From contig JARDYH010000004.1 in assembly GCA_029215795.1 (NCBI GenBank), forward strand, positions 201,238,017 through 201,302,016: a DNA stretch of 64,000 nucleotides. Direction: 5' to 3'. Source of the DNA: Anniella stebbinsi. Its lineage: Eukaryota > Chordata > Lepidosauria > Squamata > Anniellidae. The position numbers and the translations under genes are program-made. The first letter of the stretch is position 1. Every line of letters begins with the position of its first letter. Positions 12,539-23,439 of this stretch are shown here, piece by piece. A model generated the notes under the pieces. That model did no database searches. It was not told the origin of the DNA and saw nothing but the letters and a program-made list of their open reading frames with translations.

Positions 12539-13845
12539 CCTTGGTATAGCCCTTCGCTTTTCATCCCGTTGCTGCTGGAGGCTGTTTGCAGTCAGATTGG
12601 GTTTGCAAGTTGGTGGTGGAGGAGTTCAGGGACTGTTGTGGTTTTTTAGGTTCTTGCTTGCTTAACAGTTTAATGCTAGATAACAGCAATGGAAATTAAT
12701 ATGTGTAGTGGAGCTTTTAAGGGATTGGACTTACAAGGTTAAAGGGAAGCAGCAAATGAAGCAGGGTTAAAATATTATTGCTGTGTTTTTGGAGCAGCCA
12801 ATTTGAAATACCTTTCGTTTGGATATATTAATGTAGGGCTTCTTTTGAATATACCATGGCTATAACCAAGAATACTACTTATTTGATAGTTTTTGTTAGG
12901 CTCGTTCTACTGTGAGTGTGAATGTGTATCCCTATACTCATAAATACACAGACACAGTTAAAAACTGGAAGGAGAATATTTAACCTATGTAGTTTGGCCA
13001 GAAAATAGTACTGATTGAGGGGGAAGTGGAGAAAATGGGGTGGGCATCAATACCTACTACTTATCGGGAGAGTTTTTACTCTTCCCTTATCAGAAATTTT
13101 CATATATGTATATTTACCACAAAGCTACCTTATTCTTTATTATTATGTTTTTGGTTTATAGATAGGTTTGAATATATCTAGATTTCCCTTTTCCCTTTAT
13201 TTCCTGGACAGGCAAAGACTTCTTTGTTCTTAAGCATGTCCCCAGTGACCTACCTCAACTATGTGATATTAAGACGAATTTAATCTGGCAGTGGTTTCCA
13301 AAATTAACAAACTATAAAAGCTTACATTTTAACAGTGAATATCTGCAGCTTACATAATCAGCATATAATTCAGATAGCAATACAACTTTATTACATGTAT
13401 ATTACCTAACTTATGAATGTATCTTTTACATTAATTTATCATTTTGTCTTTGCATTCTGTCTCATTAGTCTTGTTTTAGATTTAGCCAAAACTTACACAA
13501 AACAGTGTAGCTGACACGCCAGTCCTATTTGACTACACAAAGTCTTTTTCAAGTCAATGTGTAATGAAGTTCTAAGTCCTTGGGAAAAATCTTTTTGTTG
13601 AGATCTGTGAGTTGTTGCCAAGTTGAAATCTTCCTGCTCATTTGATAACAAAAATTCCTTCAATTAGCAAAGCACCTCTACAAAACTACACATATTTTCA
13701 TTACATACTCCTCAAGTACAAACATAACTGTTTAGAAAACACAACTTCTACCAACCTAATGCCAAGCAGTTTGTTATCACAAGGCCATGTACTTCAACTC
13801 CTCTTTCACAAGCCAAGGACAGAGTGCTTCCTCTCATTTTACTAG
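12539..13845. other. No gene recognised
   Basis: AT-rich with no domain-bearing ORF; nothing identified. Confidence 0.5.
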
Positions 13846-13849
13846 AACC

Positions 13850-13985
13850 CAGGGTCATTGCATAAAGCTGGTGAGGGAATCGGGACAGATAAGAGGAAGT
13901 ACTTCTTCACACAGCACATAGTTAAACTATGGAATTCACTACCACAAGATTTAGTGATGGCCATGGTGAAGAAATGCCATATATA
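13850..13985 (+). repeat. Possible interspersed repeat ('tacttcttcacacagcacat')
   Basis: The phrase tacttcttcacacagcacat followed by 'ctatggaattcactaccac' is one I associate with a common reptile/bird dispersed repeat. No second copy is present in this window, so the call rests on recognition alone. Confidence 0.3.
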
Positions 13986-14580
13986 TAACAGTTCTGTAAA
14001 CATTCTGTGTGGTCTCTGAGAACCTATAATTAATCTGCGTAGGCCTGAGGTCTGGTGTTGTCACTGTTTTAATGGTAGCTGTTTGGTGAAGTTCTGAGAG
14101 GAGGGAGGGAAAAAAGAGAAAGAGAAAGAGTCACTTTGAATATTTATAGATAGGGACTGGATCACGTAAATTCAATTTTGATTGTCTGGGGATTCTAACT
14201 AGGTGGGAAAGAGTGGTTGGGAAATGACAGTTGTCACTTGCATTGGAAGTTGCCTAATTTGGGATGGGGAGAAATTTTGGGGTGAAGCCCAGATCAAAGA
14301 GCAATGATGGCACAAATTAACTTTTGGGAGGGGGCTTACTAAGGAAGTGGGGCATCTTAGCTTTTCTTTTTTAACTTTTAAAAGTTGCTACCTCTCTGGC
14401 AGTTTTGACTGGAGTAGTCAGCAAAGCTGTCAGCATCCTTGTTTCCCAGTCACTCAGCCAGAGCTCTGCTGCTGCTTTAGCTCAGCTGAAGCTTCCAGCA
14501 GAACTGGTTGCTTTTAAAAGGAAAGAAAGGAGGGGTGTGAAGCCCTCCCAGCTATGATGACTTCTAATTCTGAAGCTATT

Positions 14581-14998
14581 GGCTGCATTCACATGACACG
14601 CTAACCATTCGGTGGTAGTGTCCAGGAGTGACCCACAAGGGGTTAGTGTGTTGTGTGAAGGGTGTTCCACTCCCCTGATGGTATTCACCCTCGTAACCCA
14701 TGTTTTGCAGAATGGGGTCTGGGCCCAGGGTGGCTTATCATGTTGTTTGGGGAGCTCCCTGCCAGAAAACAAGCCAACCATAGAGACAGCTGCCCAAAAC
14801 AGCCAGAAATGGCATTGACACTCTAGCCCGCTCAGCCAGTCTTTATGGTTGAGATTACCTAGCAACAGCTGGCCCGAGCCCATTCCTGCCATTGTGGTTG
14901 CTAGGATGTGCAGCTACCACAGTAGGAGGACACTGGTTGGAGCATAGTTACTAAGGATGTGAACTATGCTCCCCACTGTGGCTCACGTTCATATGAGG
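14581..14998. repeat. Possible MITE with imperfect inverted ends ('cattcacatgacacgctaacc')
   Basis: The left end 'cattcacatgacacgctaac' weakly mirrors the right end 'ggctcacgttcatatgag'. The left end also resembles the 49199-49342 element ('gttcagacaacacactaac'). An ORF on each strand overlaps it without domain character. Confidence 0.35.
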
Positions 14999-16390
14999 GT
15001 GGGGGCTTGTCTTGGTTTCACTCCCCCTCCTCGCAGCGTGGTTCTATGGCCCATCTTTTCCCCCGTGATCGTCCAAATATGCCCATTGTGTGTGTGTGTG
15101 TGTGTGTGTGTAAATCCTGAACCTGCACTTAAATGATAGTGAATTGGGTGGCCTTAAATACCCTTAAATCTAGTATTCAGAGGTAACTATGGCTAATTGC
15201 TAGAGATGGTTCTAACCTCTTTGAATTTTTCTTCCAGGCATGTTTCTGGGTTAGTGTTGGAACCTATCATAATAAATCTGATAATATAACATAAATATTT
15301 CAGGGTCAGATGGGATTTATGTGAGCTTTTCCTCTGGTACTATTTTAATTTATATATTTTCCAGTGTTCTCAGGCAATTGATGAAATGTAGACTTCTTTT
15401 CTGAGTAATATATTCCAATCCACGATGTGTCTTTGTCAAACTCATGCTTTTGTACGGACCTAGGAGAATGACAAGATGGTACTCTCCCATTCCATGTACA
15501 AAAGGTGAACAGAAGGGCATTTGTATCTTACTTCTGGACTGGAAATAGGACAGTGCCCTCCATTGCACTTGAAGGCATTAAGCCTGCTTAATGGTACAAA
15601 GGGCATATTATGTGGTACACCCAAATCTCTGTCCTTGAACATTACACTGATACTCCTCTGCTTCCCAGCATCTGCCACATAGATAACTGCCTCACTCTGT
15701 AATGGTAGAGGTGGCCTTGTTCAGAAAGATGACTTTGTGGCCTCCTCCAGGGATTCAAAGTTGATACTGAAGCTATATCATTTTCATGGTACACAGGTGA
15801 GAAAGGGATAAGAAGCCCATCTCCTTTGGAACATTTTCTAAGTTTGTCAGGCAGTTACGTTGGATCTGAGCCTTATTTCCATTTCCTCCATTTTCATTGC
15901 ACTGAAAATCTGTAATTATTTTTAAGCTTTATTTTATATCATTTGTTTTAGTCCAATCATAGCTTGAAAAAGTTAAAACAATGCAATTCATTTTGGATGC
16001 ACAGAATATATAATAGCAAAACCTTCAAGCTGAAATTATTTTCTCACTGTAAAGATCAGTATTGCTTGTGGCAATGGTGTATTTGATTAAAAACTCCAGA
16101 ATTTGGAAAACATTCTTACCTGGTCAAAGTAACCAGAGGGAGAGTTCAGCAAGATGTTTTTTTTGAGACCTGGTTCCCATTAATTAGTTATGCTTACAGA
16201 AGTCTATGTGACTCTTCTCGCAACTTCTATATCTCTTTTGGGACATTACTATGAAATTGGAAAAAATGGAGCCACTATGATATCACATCAAGTTCATAAA
16301 CGTTATTGATACGCTGCAGAGCTAAAAAAGAAAGAAAGATGCTAAAACGTTTAGAATTTAATATGACTTAATGATTTCTGTGAATTAAAA
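14999..16390. other. No gene recognised
   Basis: Apart from a (TG)n run at 15087-15111 nothing is identified in this AT-rich stretch. Confidence 0.5.
15087..15111. repeat. (TG)n microsatellite
   Basis: About twelve uninterrupted TG dinucleotides. Confidence 0.95.
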
Positions 16391-16392
16391 CT

Positions 16393-16985
16393 GAGAGCCA
16401 GTGTGGTGTAGTGGCTGGAGTGTTGGACTAAGAGTCAGGAGTTCTGAGTACTAGTCCCCACTCAGCCATGGAAGCTCACTGGGTGACTTTGGGCCAGTCA
16501 CAGGCTGCCTCTACAAGAAGCATTTAAAGCTCTTTCAAGGCGCATTAAAAAATTTACCTCTACAAGAACGGAGCGCAAATCGGGCGTAGAGGCGCGTTTT
16601 CTCTCTGATTATGCGCATTATTGAATGCACGTTAAATAGCGAGTTTTGTTTTGCTCCGGCCGTTAAAGTGCATTTTGATTATGTGAACAAGCGATTATCC
16701 GCATTAACTACTTGTAAAGCGCATTTGAAACAACCAGTAGTCACCAGTTGAGTGCTCAATTACTTCCTGCATACAGGCATTTACGATAAAGCGCTTCAGC
16801 GATTATGCGCATAATCGGCTAACCAGGCATCAAATGGAATCCATCTAGAGGGGGTCACAGACTCTCAGCCCAGCCTATTTCATAGGGTTGTTATGAGGAT
16901 AGACTGAAGAGGAGGATTTTGTACACCACCTTCGGTTCCTTGAAGGAAAAAAGATGGGATATAAATTTAATAAATTAATTAAATT
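16393..16985 (+). mobile_element. tRNA-derived SINE, copy 3, split by a MITE
   Basis: The head (16396-16503) has 'gtgtggtgtagtggctgg', 'ccactcagccatggaagc' and 'gggtgactttgggccagt'. The SINE resumes at 16861 with 'actctcagcccagcctattt', 'gttatgaggatagactga' and a 'gatataaatttaataaatta' tail. The interruption is the 351-bp element at 16504-16854, with tcacag on both sides. Confidence 0.85.
16504..16854. mobile_element. Non-autonomous inverted-repeat element, GCGCATTA-word type, copy 2
   Basis: Same length (351 bp) and colinear sequence with copy 1 at 12188-12538: 'cggagcgcaaatcgggcgta', 'gctccggccgttaaag', 'gtgaacaagcgattat'. Flanking tcacag (16498-16503 and 16855-16860), extendable to 7 of 8 matching positions, is a target duplication inside a SINE. 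Many CpGs of copy 1 are TpG or CpA here, as expected of methylation decay. Confidence 0.75.
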
Positions 16986-17292
16986 AAAGTAAAATTGTGC
17001 AGGAAGTTTCAAGTCCTAATTAATACAGCAATGACACTTTCAACTAAAACCCTGCCTTTAGTTATAAGCTCTATTTCCATTTGGCACATTTTGTTTATTT
17101 GTGGAATTTCTGATCACTTTATAATATACCACAAAGTTAACATTTGAATGAACAGTTTACTTTGGGAACAAAATTTATTCTAGATGTGTTTTCAGGATTC
17201 CGAAAAGTCTTTAAGTGGCCACCAGATGTCACATTTTCTCCAGTTAAATAAATGTGGTCAAGCATTAAAGCAACAGTTTATACTAATTTCTA

Positions 17293-17460
17293 GGATTATT
17301 TATTTATTGTACTTATATACCGCCCCATAGCCAAAGCTCTCTGGGCAGTTTACATAAGACTAAAATACGTAACAACAATATACAAAAATTAAAACTGCAA
17401 AAACATACAATATACACATACATTTAAAACCACTATAATAACTTTAAAAGTTATGAGCCT
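17293..17460 (-). mobile_element. L2-type LINE 3' tail fragment
   Basis: On the minus strand the sequence ends with the characteristic 'gagagctttggctatggggc', 'ggtatataagtacaataaat' tail seen again at 22230-22297, 25724-25880 and 36425-36515. The adjoining 17460-17645 (with 'ccacaattggggggcacca') probably belongs to the same element. Confidence 0.6.
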
Positions 17461-17644
17461 AAAAAAACCAAAAACCAAAACCCAGACCCAGGATCATCAG
17501 ATATTGCTAATGCCCGAGAGCCGACCTGGCACCGAAAAGATAACAATGTTGGCACCAGGTGGCCTCGTCGGGAAGATCATTCCACAATTGGGGGGCACCA
17601 CAGTGAAATCCCATGGGTCTCAAATGATGACTCAGGTGTGATAG

Positions 17645-18960
17645 GATAGTGTGGAACTGAGTCCTCTCTCCCACACACTTTGGAGTTCTGTAGCTGTATG
17701 CAGCCATTCAACTTGAGAGCTACTACGACTACCATCCAAGTGTGGAGGGAACAATAAGTGTGCCTCCCTGTCACCGCCATTAGATACTTTCAGGGGATGG
17801 TCTACAAAACTCCAACCACATGCAAGTCAATGGCAGCAAGAAACCCTGAGGAAAAAAAATACTATGCCCCTGCCACAAACCAACACTTGCTATGCCCACA
17901 ACTGAATGAAACCGTTGGCTACCTCAGAACTCGCCAACCAACTGCAGCAGTCCCACCTGCACCACAACCCAATCACAAAGCACCAGAACGCCATAAAAGC
18001 AAAGCCCAAATCACATGACATAATGCATGGCATGAGGCTAGGCCCCCTCTGCTCCCCATCAGCAGGACTTTGCCATGATCTCAACTGTTCTGCAGACAGT
18101 AGAAAGGAGAGGCTTCTTTGATACCATCCACCCATCTGCAAGGCACTCAAGCACATGAAGTTGCAATCCTGTAATCATTTTCCTGGGAGAAAGTCCCATA
18201 GGAACCAATAGGGGTTGCCACCAAGTAGACACAGAAGTGTAAGATATCGATGTGGGGTGCCACAAAGAGGGGATCCTGGATTTCTAGGCAATGTGATCAG
18301 CTGACATTTCTTGACTGACAGCCATGGCTTTTTATTGGATTTAACTTGCACTGCCTCATTAAGGGAAGGGTGGACAGGTCTTTGAATACAATGACTGAAA
18401 TTATGCTTGTCTTCCACATTTGCTTAAGACAATTCCCTAGGCGACTGATGAAAGTGGGCTGCTCCTTCTGGTGAAGAGGATACCATATCTCTTTCCTTTT
18501 CATGGACTCAGACATCATCTACAAGTAATCACCTATATAGTTTAACCTGGATAAATTCACTTGTAACAATTTATTAATGAATAGTCAATATAAGAACTAT
18601 ATACTAAGTAGATTTTGCTGAAAGAGTTTTAACAGACATAAATGAACAATGCTTAAATAGACAACTATATACATATTTAAATAATTGCAGAAGATCCCTG
18701 AAAGTAGCAATTAATATATTCTCTTTTATAACTTGCCAAGGGAAATGTGACCAATGTGACCAGTAACAGTATAATTCCATTCTAACTTCAGTGCAGAGTA
18801 GGTGAAAAAACTAGCCATCCCAGTCAATCTGGTAGTTAGTAAAATGATTTTTAAAAAATATTCTGAAAGGCAACCAGTAAATAAAGGGAGGGCAGGTAGA
18901 GGCAAGAAAATGGCAAAGATGACCAAGGTGAAGTGCAACACACAAAGGCTGTATTGTGTG
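17645..18960. other. No gene recognised; one short palindromic repeat
   Basis: A decayed copy of the 'aatcctg..gggagaaagtccca' repeat lies at 18164-18200. The remaining short ORFs on both strands have no domain character. A Helitron 3' end (CTRR with a hairpin) for the element upstream was sought and not clearly found. Confidence 0.45.
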
Positions 18961-18968
18961 CGTTCACA

Positions 18969-20044
18969 CTATAGTGTTTCCCCTTCTCCACTACTGCACC
19001 TGCAAAAATCCCACCTGTCCCATGTGAAGCCAATACGGAGGAACAGAATTCTCAATTTTCCCTTTTCAGCACTAAAATACGTATTTTTGAAATGTTTTGG
19101 TAACCTTTTCTTCTTTGACACTCTGTCGTCATTGAACACATACCACCCATCTGTATGCCTCAGCCACGCAATGTAGTGACTGGAAGTCATGTATTTGCCT
19201 ATGTGGAATATTGCTTCATGTGTGCTATATGTATAATTATTAATTATTACTTGACCAGAATGATATCTGTTTACTTTAATATTTCTTTTCTCAAAACTAG
19301 AATAATTGAATGAGCAGATCATAATAAATAGGTACTGTGGTGCCTTTGTCAATACAATTGATCGCATGCACACAACATGACATTGTGCACACAACATGAC
19401 ATTGTGCACAGTGTTCAGATTCTAATTTGGAATGGAAGAGATCCTTAAAGTCAGATTGTGATGAGGAAGGGCTATGTAATATTAGGAGCCACTCATTTTC
19501 AAAATGGCTCTGTGTTCCAGATGAGCACCTTGGACAAGTTTTGTTACTCAGGTATGATACAGAGAAAATACCTCTGATGGTTGTTCCCTCAGTCTCTAAA
19601 CAGTTTAAGATGGACAAAAGGAACTCACTTGCATCTTGCTGTTACCTCTGAGAAAATAGAACTTGACGTAACTGCTTATCTATAGCTTTTTGAAGCTCAG
19701 TGGAACAAAAAGAAGTTGCACTCTTGCTCCTATTACCCCCCAGTAGCTTGCAAATTACTTTGCTGACACATCCCTCACTTTGCTCTCTAATTTTTTCTAT
19801 TAGCGAAGGTATACTTAAGAATACCTGTGCAATTATTTGAATAACAATTTACAACTCCTTTATTATCAAAGCCAATTGGACTGTCATTGGAGAGTGCTTC
19901 TAAGATTTCTGTCACCTTAGCCCTTTTTGCAGGCAAATTCTGTGCATCACTGATATGCCATGCTTCCTTTTTCTTTTTTTCTACTGGTTTTTCAAGTAGA
20001 AGAAGGTGTGGTTGAAATGCACTACGCAATCTATTATACTCATC
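18969..20044 (-). pseudogene. USP-type (peptidase C19) deubiquitinase domain, C-terminal part of a Helitron-like ORF
   Basis: Reading the minus strand, all landmarks of a ubiquitin-specific protease follow in order: a Cys box (GFDNKGVVNCYSNN, catalytic Cys near 19845), the QQDASEFLLSIL box (19641-19606), a CPRC half of the zinc ribbon (about 19545), a CAQC second half, KAPQYL, then a His box (SSHYIAW, His near 19177) and WYVFNDDRVS (Asn near 19132). Lesions are one TAA at 19642-19644 and a frameshift caused by a 19-bp tandem duplication (19368-19405). The domain follows directly after the PIF1-like helicase on the same strand. USPs remove ubiquitin from proteins; a role in transposition is inference. 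OTU-type proteases are known from some Helitrons; a USP in this position is not something I know as standard. Confidence 0.75.
19368..19405. repeat. 19-bp tandem duplication inside the USP domain
   Basis: The 19-mer gcacacaacatgacattgt occurs twice head to tail. Because 19 is not a multiple of three it shifts the frame exactly between the CAQC half of the zinc ribbon and the His-box half of the domain. Confidence 0.9.
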
Positions 20045-21775
20045 AATGCATTGACCTATCACAATTTGCCTTTAAGTAATCAGCTGCCAATATGTGTTGA
20101 CCTGTGACCTTTCTTACTCTGGACAGAGCAACTATGTCATACCATCTTTAAAAACAGCTTTTCCCACATCAACAATTACATAGTCCAGTGAAAGTCCTTG
20201 AGATTTATATATTGAGACTGCATATCAAGTAATTAAAGGGAACTGTTTTCTCTTAATGTAGGTATCTCTAACTTCACTTCCACTCTGTGTATACTTTGTA
20301 CTTGCTCTATCTTATCAAATTTAACAAGAATTTGTTCTACATTTTTGTTGTAGATGTCATATTTGAAATCTACAACATGTCCCATAGCCCAGTTGACTAG
20401 CCCTGTGTGAATGTCTAAGTTAACGCCGCAGCATAACATGGCCTTTTCCCCCAATCCTCAACAGTGTTCAAGACCTGTAGTTCTTGATATATCTGTTTCT
20501 AAAGATGCTATTTTTCTATTAATCTCATCCTCCATTGCTGATGTAATTAATCTACTATCTACTACATCAACTGCAGGAATTGAGAGGATGCCTTCTGTGC
20601 CTTTCAGCAACATACGTTGGTTGAATTTATGACACTGTTGTACAGTTGGCATTATACACACAGGAATTGTACTTCCGCACATGAGTGAAGTAAATATCTC
20701 AGTGGCATGTTCAGGTACAGAGTCCTCACTTGCAATAATCCTATCTAGCTGCGATCTGTCAGCCGGAGTAGTGCAGAGCTGGTAATATGCCCAGGCCAGA
20801 TGGGAAGTGTGTGCCTCCTCATTTCAAACTGTTAGGGGACTTCGTTGGAGTGCCCCCTCTGCCCCCTGCACTGTCCTGCTGTCAGCATCTGTAAGTCTTC
20901 CAACCCTTAAGTGATTTAGTAGTAAACTATGCTCATCATCACTGTGCCTCATATTTATCATCAATTCTTCATAACAAAAAATGTCCAAAAATTCACATGT
21001 CCAATACAGCCAATGTTGTTTCTTGCATCACTGTTGCTTAAACTTTCAAAGATAGGCCGCCCCTTTACAGGGGTAAGCTGCAAAAGATCTCCTAGGACAA
21101 CAACATGCTTGTTTACAAACAGAGTGTCATCATTGTTCTTCATAACTTCCTGCAACCTCAGATGAATATGTGCAAGCGTCAAATTCGAAACCATACTGAT
21201 TTCATCAATGATCAAAAGCAGTAAAGGTTTAATAACTTTCCCTAACTGTTCAGCATTAAATTCACTTCGTTTTCTATACTCCATCTTATTTCCATGCTGT
21301 ACAGGAAGCATGAGAAGGTGATGCAGAGTAACCCCTCCAAAATTATATGCTGCTAATCCAGTAGAAGCTGCAACACAGCATGACTGACCTGATCCTGTTA
21401 GCTCTAACACAAATGTCCATATGGCATTTATGAGAAAACTTTTCCCTGTCCCTGCTGATGCACTAATGAACATAAGCAATTGTTTGTTATCTCTACAATC
21501 ACATTTCTTGTCTATATGGAGGAGACTATGCTGAATGACTACAGTGACATTGTCATATATATATGTATATATATATATGCCTTTGGTCTTTGTTCAGTTG
21601 ACTGACAATGTCATCCAAATCTGCTCTTCCTTCAAACTGAACAGCTGTTGCACTGCAGATATCATCCATATTCACCCCACTTCTTTCTGCTCTACTGCTC
21701 ATTTTAACTCAGATGTTCACTGGCCTGAGAATCACGAACTATTTCATTTTCTATACGAGTAACCATTTCATTCTT
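20045..21775 (-). pseudogene. PIF1-like helicase domain of a Helitron-type transposon
   Basis: The minus strand encodes MSSRAERSGVNMDD near 21700, then Walker A (SASAGTGKSFLI, about 21440-21475), GLAAYNFGGVTLHHLL, Walker B (LLIIDEISMVS), VVVLGDLLQLTPV, then NMRHSDDEHSLL near 20940. Further on come VGxKAMLCCGVNLD-type and VSIYKSQGLSLDYVIVDVG (motif V) and VALSRVRKVTGQHIL (motif VI, about 20110). This motif order is that of PIF1/Helitron SF1B helicases. Lesions: a TA-microsatellite expansion at 21547-21578, a stop at 20458-20460 and frameshifts near 20690-20960 and 20233. No Rep/HUH nuclease domain is visible upstream, where an L2 3' end begins, so the element is truncated. The helicase runs straight into the USP domain. 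Confidence 0.8.
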
Positions 21776-21984
21776 TTTCTCTAGCATGTCCTTAAACCTT
21801 AAGAAAGGTTGCTATTCAGAGTAGGAACATTACATCTGTAGCTTTCCTCATAGCTCTCATACTGACCTAGTAGTCCTGACTAAGGATGTGCACGCCCAAA
21901 AATATCGTATCATTATCAGAATTTCATACCAAAAATTATCGTCTCTGATTATATCGTAGGTGAACCGTATCGTATGTCCTGGCG

Positions 21985-22297
21985 CCTACTTTGTACTCTT
22001 TTCGTCGCCAGGTGAAGACCTTTTTATTCTCCCAGTATTTTAACAGTTAAATTAACTCAATTTTAATCCTTGCTGTTTTAAATTTGTATTTTAATCTGTA
22101 TTAATTCCTGCTGCTGGTTTTATTCTGGTTTTATTCTGGTTGTGTTTTTAGATTGTATGTTATTTGTTGTTTTTGGATTGTGGCTTGTTTTATATTTTTA
22201 AAATAAATTTATGGTTTTAATTTTTGTGAACCGCCCAGAGAGCTTCGGCTATAGGGCGGTATAAAAATGCAATAAATAAATAAATAATAAATAAATA
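21985..22297 (+). mobile_element. L2-type LINE 3' end
   Basis: Begins with the end of an ORF ('gaagacctttttattctccc', translating LKTFLFSQ-like), followed by an AT-rich 3' UTR and the tail 'ccgcccagagagcttcggct', 'atagggcggtataaaaatgc' and (AAATA)n. A typical 5'-truncated L2 insertion. Confidence 0.7.
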
Positions 22298-22774
22298 TCG
22301 TTTCTCTATTTTGCCCTGGAGAATTGATTTTTGAGTCAGAGAAAGGCCTAAAACTTCTTAATTTTCCAAGTTACAGGTTTGAAACTTGGTCACAGTGCAG
22401 ACGGAGTGTTGCTAGTCTTGTGTACCAAATTGTAGAACAATCGGTGCAAGTGTTACTCAGAAGTAAGCTTTCAAATACTCTGTTTCAGGTGGCTGAAATG
22501 TGGTCCTTTTTCAAGAGACGTCCAGTACTCATGGGCATCTCACAGATGGCCTTGAGGGGACTCATCTGTGCCCAATTTCAGACGCACAGCTGCAGGCGTT
22601 ACTCCGAAGTAAGCTCTCAACAACATGCACTGTTTCCGGTAATGCACTCCATGCTGCTGCTGAGACTTATAGGTATATTTTTATGAATACAATGAACTTT
22701 CAAAACCTGTGGATAAACCTGTGCCTTCCATATGCAGTCATAAAAGTAAAATGTGTTAATCAGAAGATGGTGAA

Positions 22775-23430
22775 CTGCTGCTTGTCTCATTGATTAAGCC
22801 ATGCATGTCTACAAATTAAAAGGATTGGGGGTAGGGGAATAGCACGGGCGTTACATTGATTTTAGAGCCAGCCTTAGCAGGCAGGGCCTTATTGGGCCAG
22901 GAGATACCCCTGCGGTGCGCCAACTGGCAGGATCCCACAAGCAGCACCACACAGACAGTCAGGAATTACGGGCATTACAGTTATTTATTTTAGCCAGCCT
23001 TACCCAGGCAGGGCCTCATTGGGCCAAGAGATACCCCTGCGGAGCGGAAACCTGGAGGATCCCACAAGCAGCACCGCACAGACAGTTAGGAATTATGGGC
23101 GTTACAGTTATTTATTTTAGCCAGCCTTACCCAAGCAGGGCCTCATTGGGTCAGAAGATACCCCTGCGGCACGGAAACCTGGAGGATCCCAGAAGCGCCT
23201 ATGTGTGCATGGCACAGTAAGTGGATGCATTCCGCAGTAGCAGAACTGCTGCTGCCTTGACTCAAGAGATTAGGCCATGCATGTCTAAGTACAAATGAAA
23301 TAATAAAAGGATTGGGGGGTAGGGAAGTAGCATGGGCGTTACAGTTGTTTCAGGCAGCCTTAGCAGGCAGGGCCTCATTGGGCCAGGAGATACCCCTAGT
23401 AGTGAGGAAACCTGGAGGATCCCATCAAAA
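22775..23430 (+). repeat. Tandem array, ~120-130 bp unit, four copies
   Basis: Units start near 22850, 22970, 23097 and 23333 with 'gggcgttacagttatttatt' and contain 'ggcagggcctcattgggcc' and 'gagatacccctgcgg'. The sequence before unit 1 ('ccatgcatgtcta', 'aaaaggattggggg') recurs before unit 4, so the larger block is itself duplicated. Confidence 0.8.
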
Positions 23431-23439
23431 CAACCCCTC

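Noticed and set aside
12294..12665. 123-codon ORF
   Set aside because: It lies across the CpG-rich short transposon and its flank; the homologous element copy at 16.5 kb does not preserve it.
22775..23430. CRISPR-like array
   Set aside because: Units are 120-130 bp tandem repeats without constant short repeats and unique spacers, and the genome is eukaryotic.
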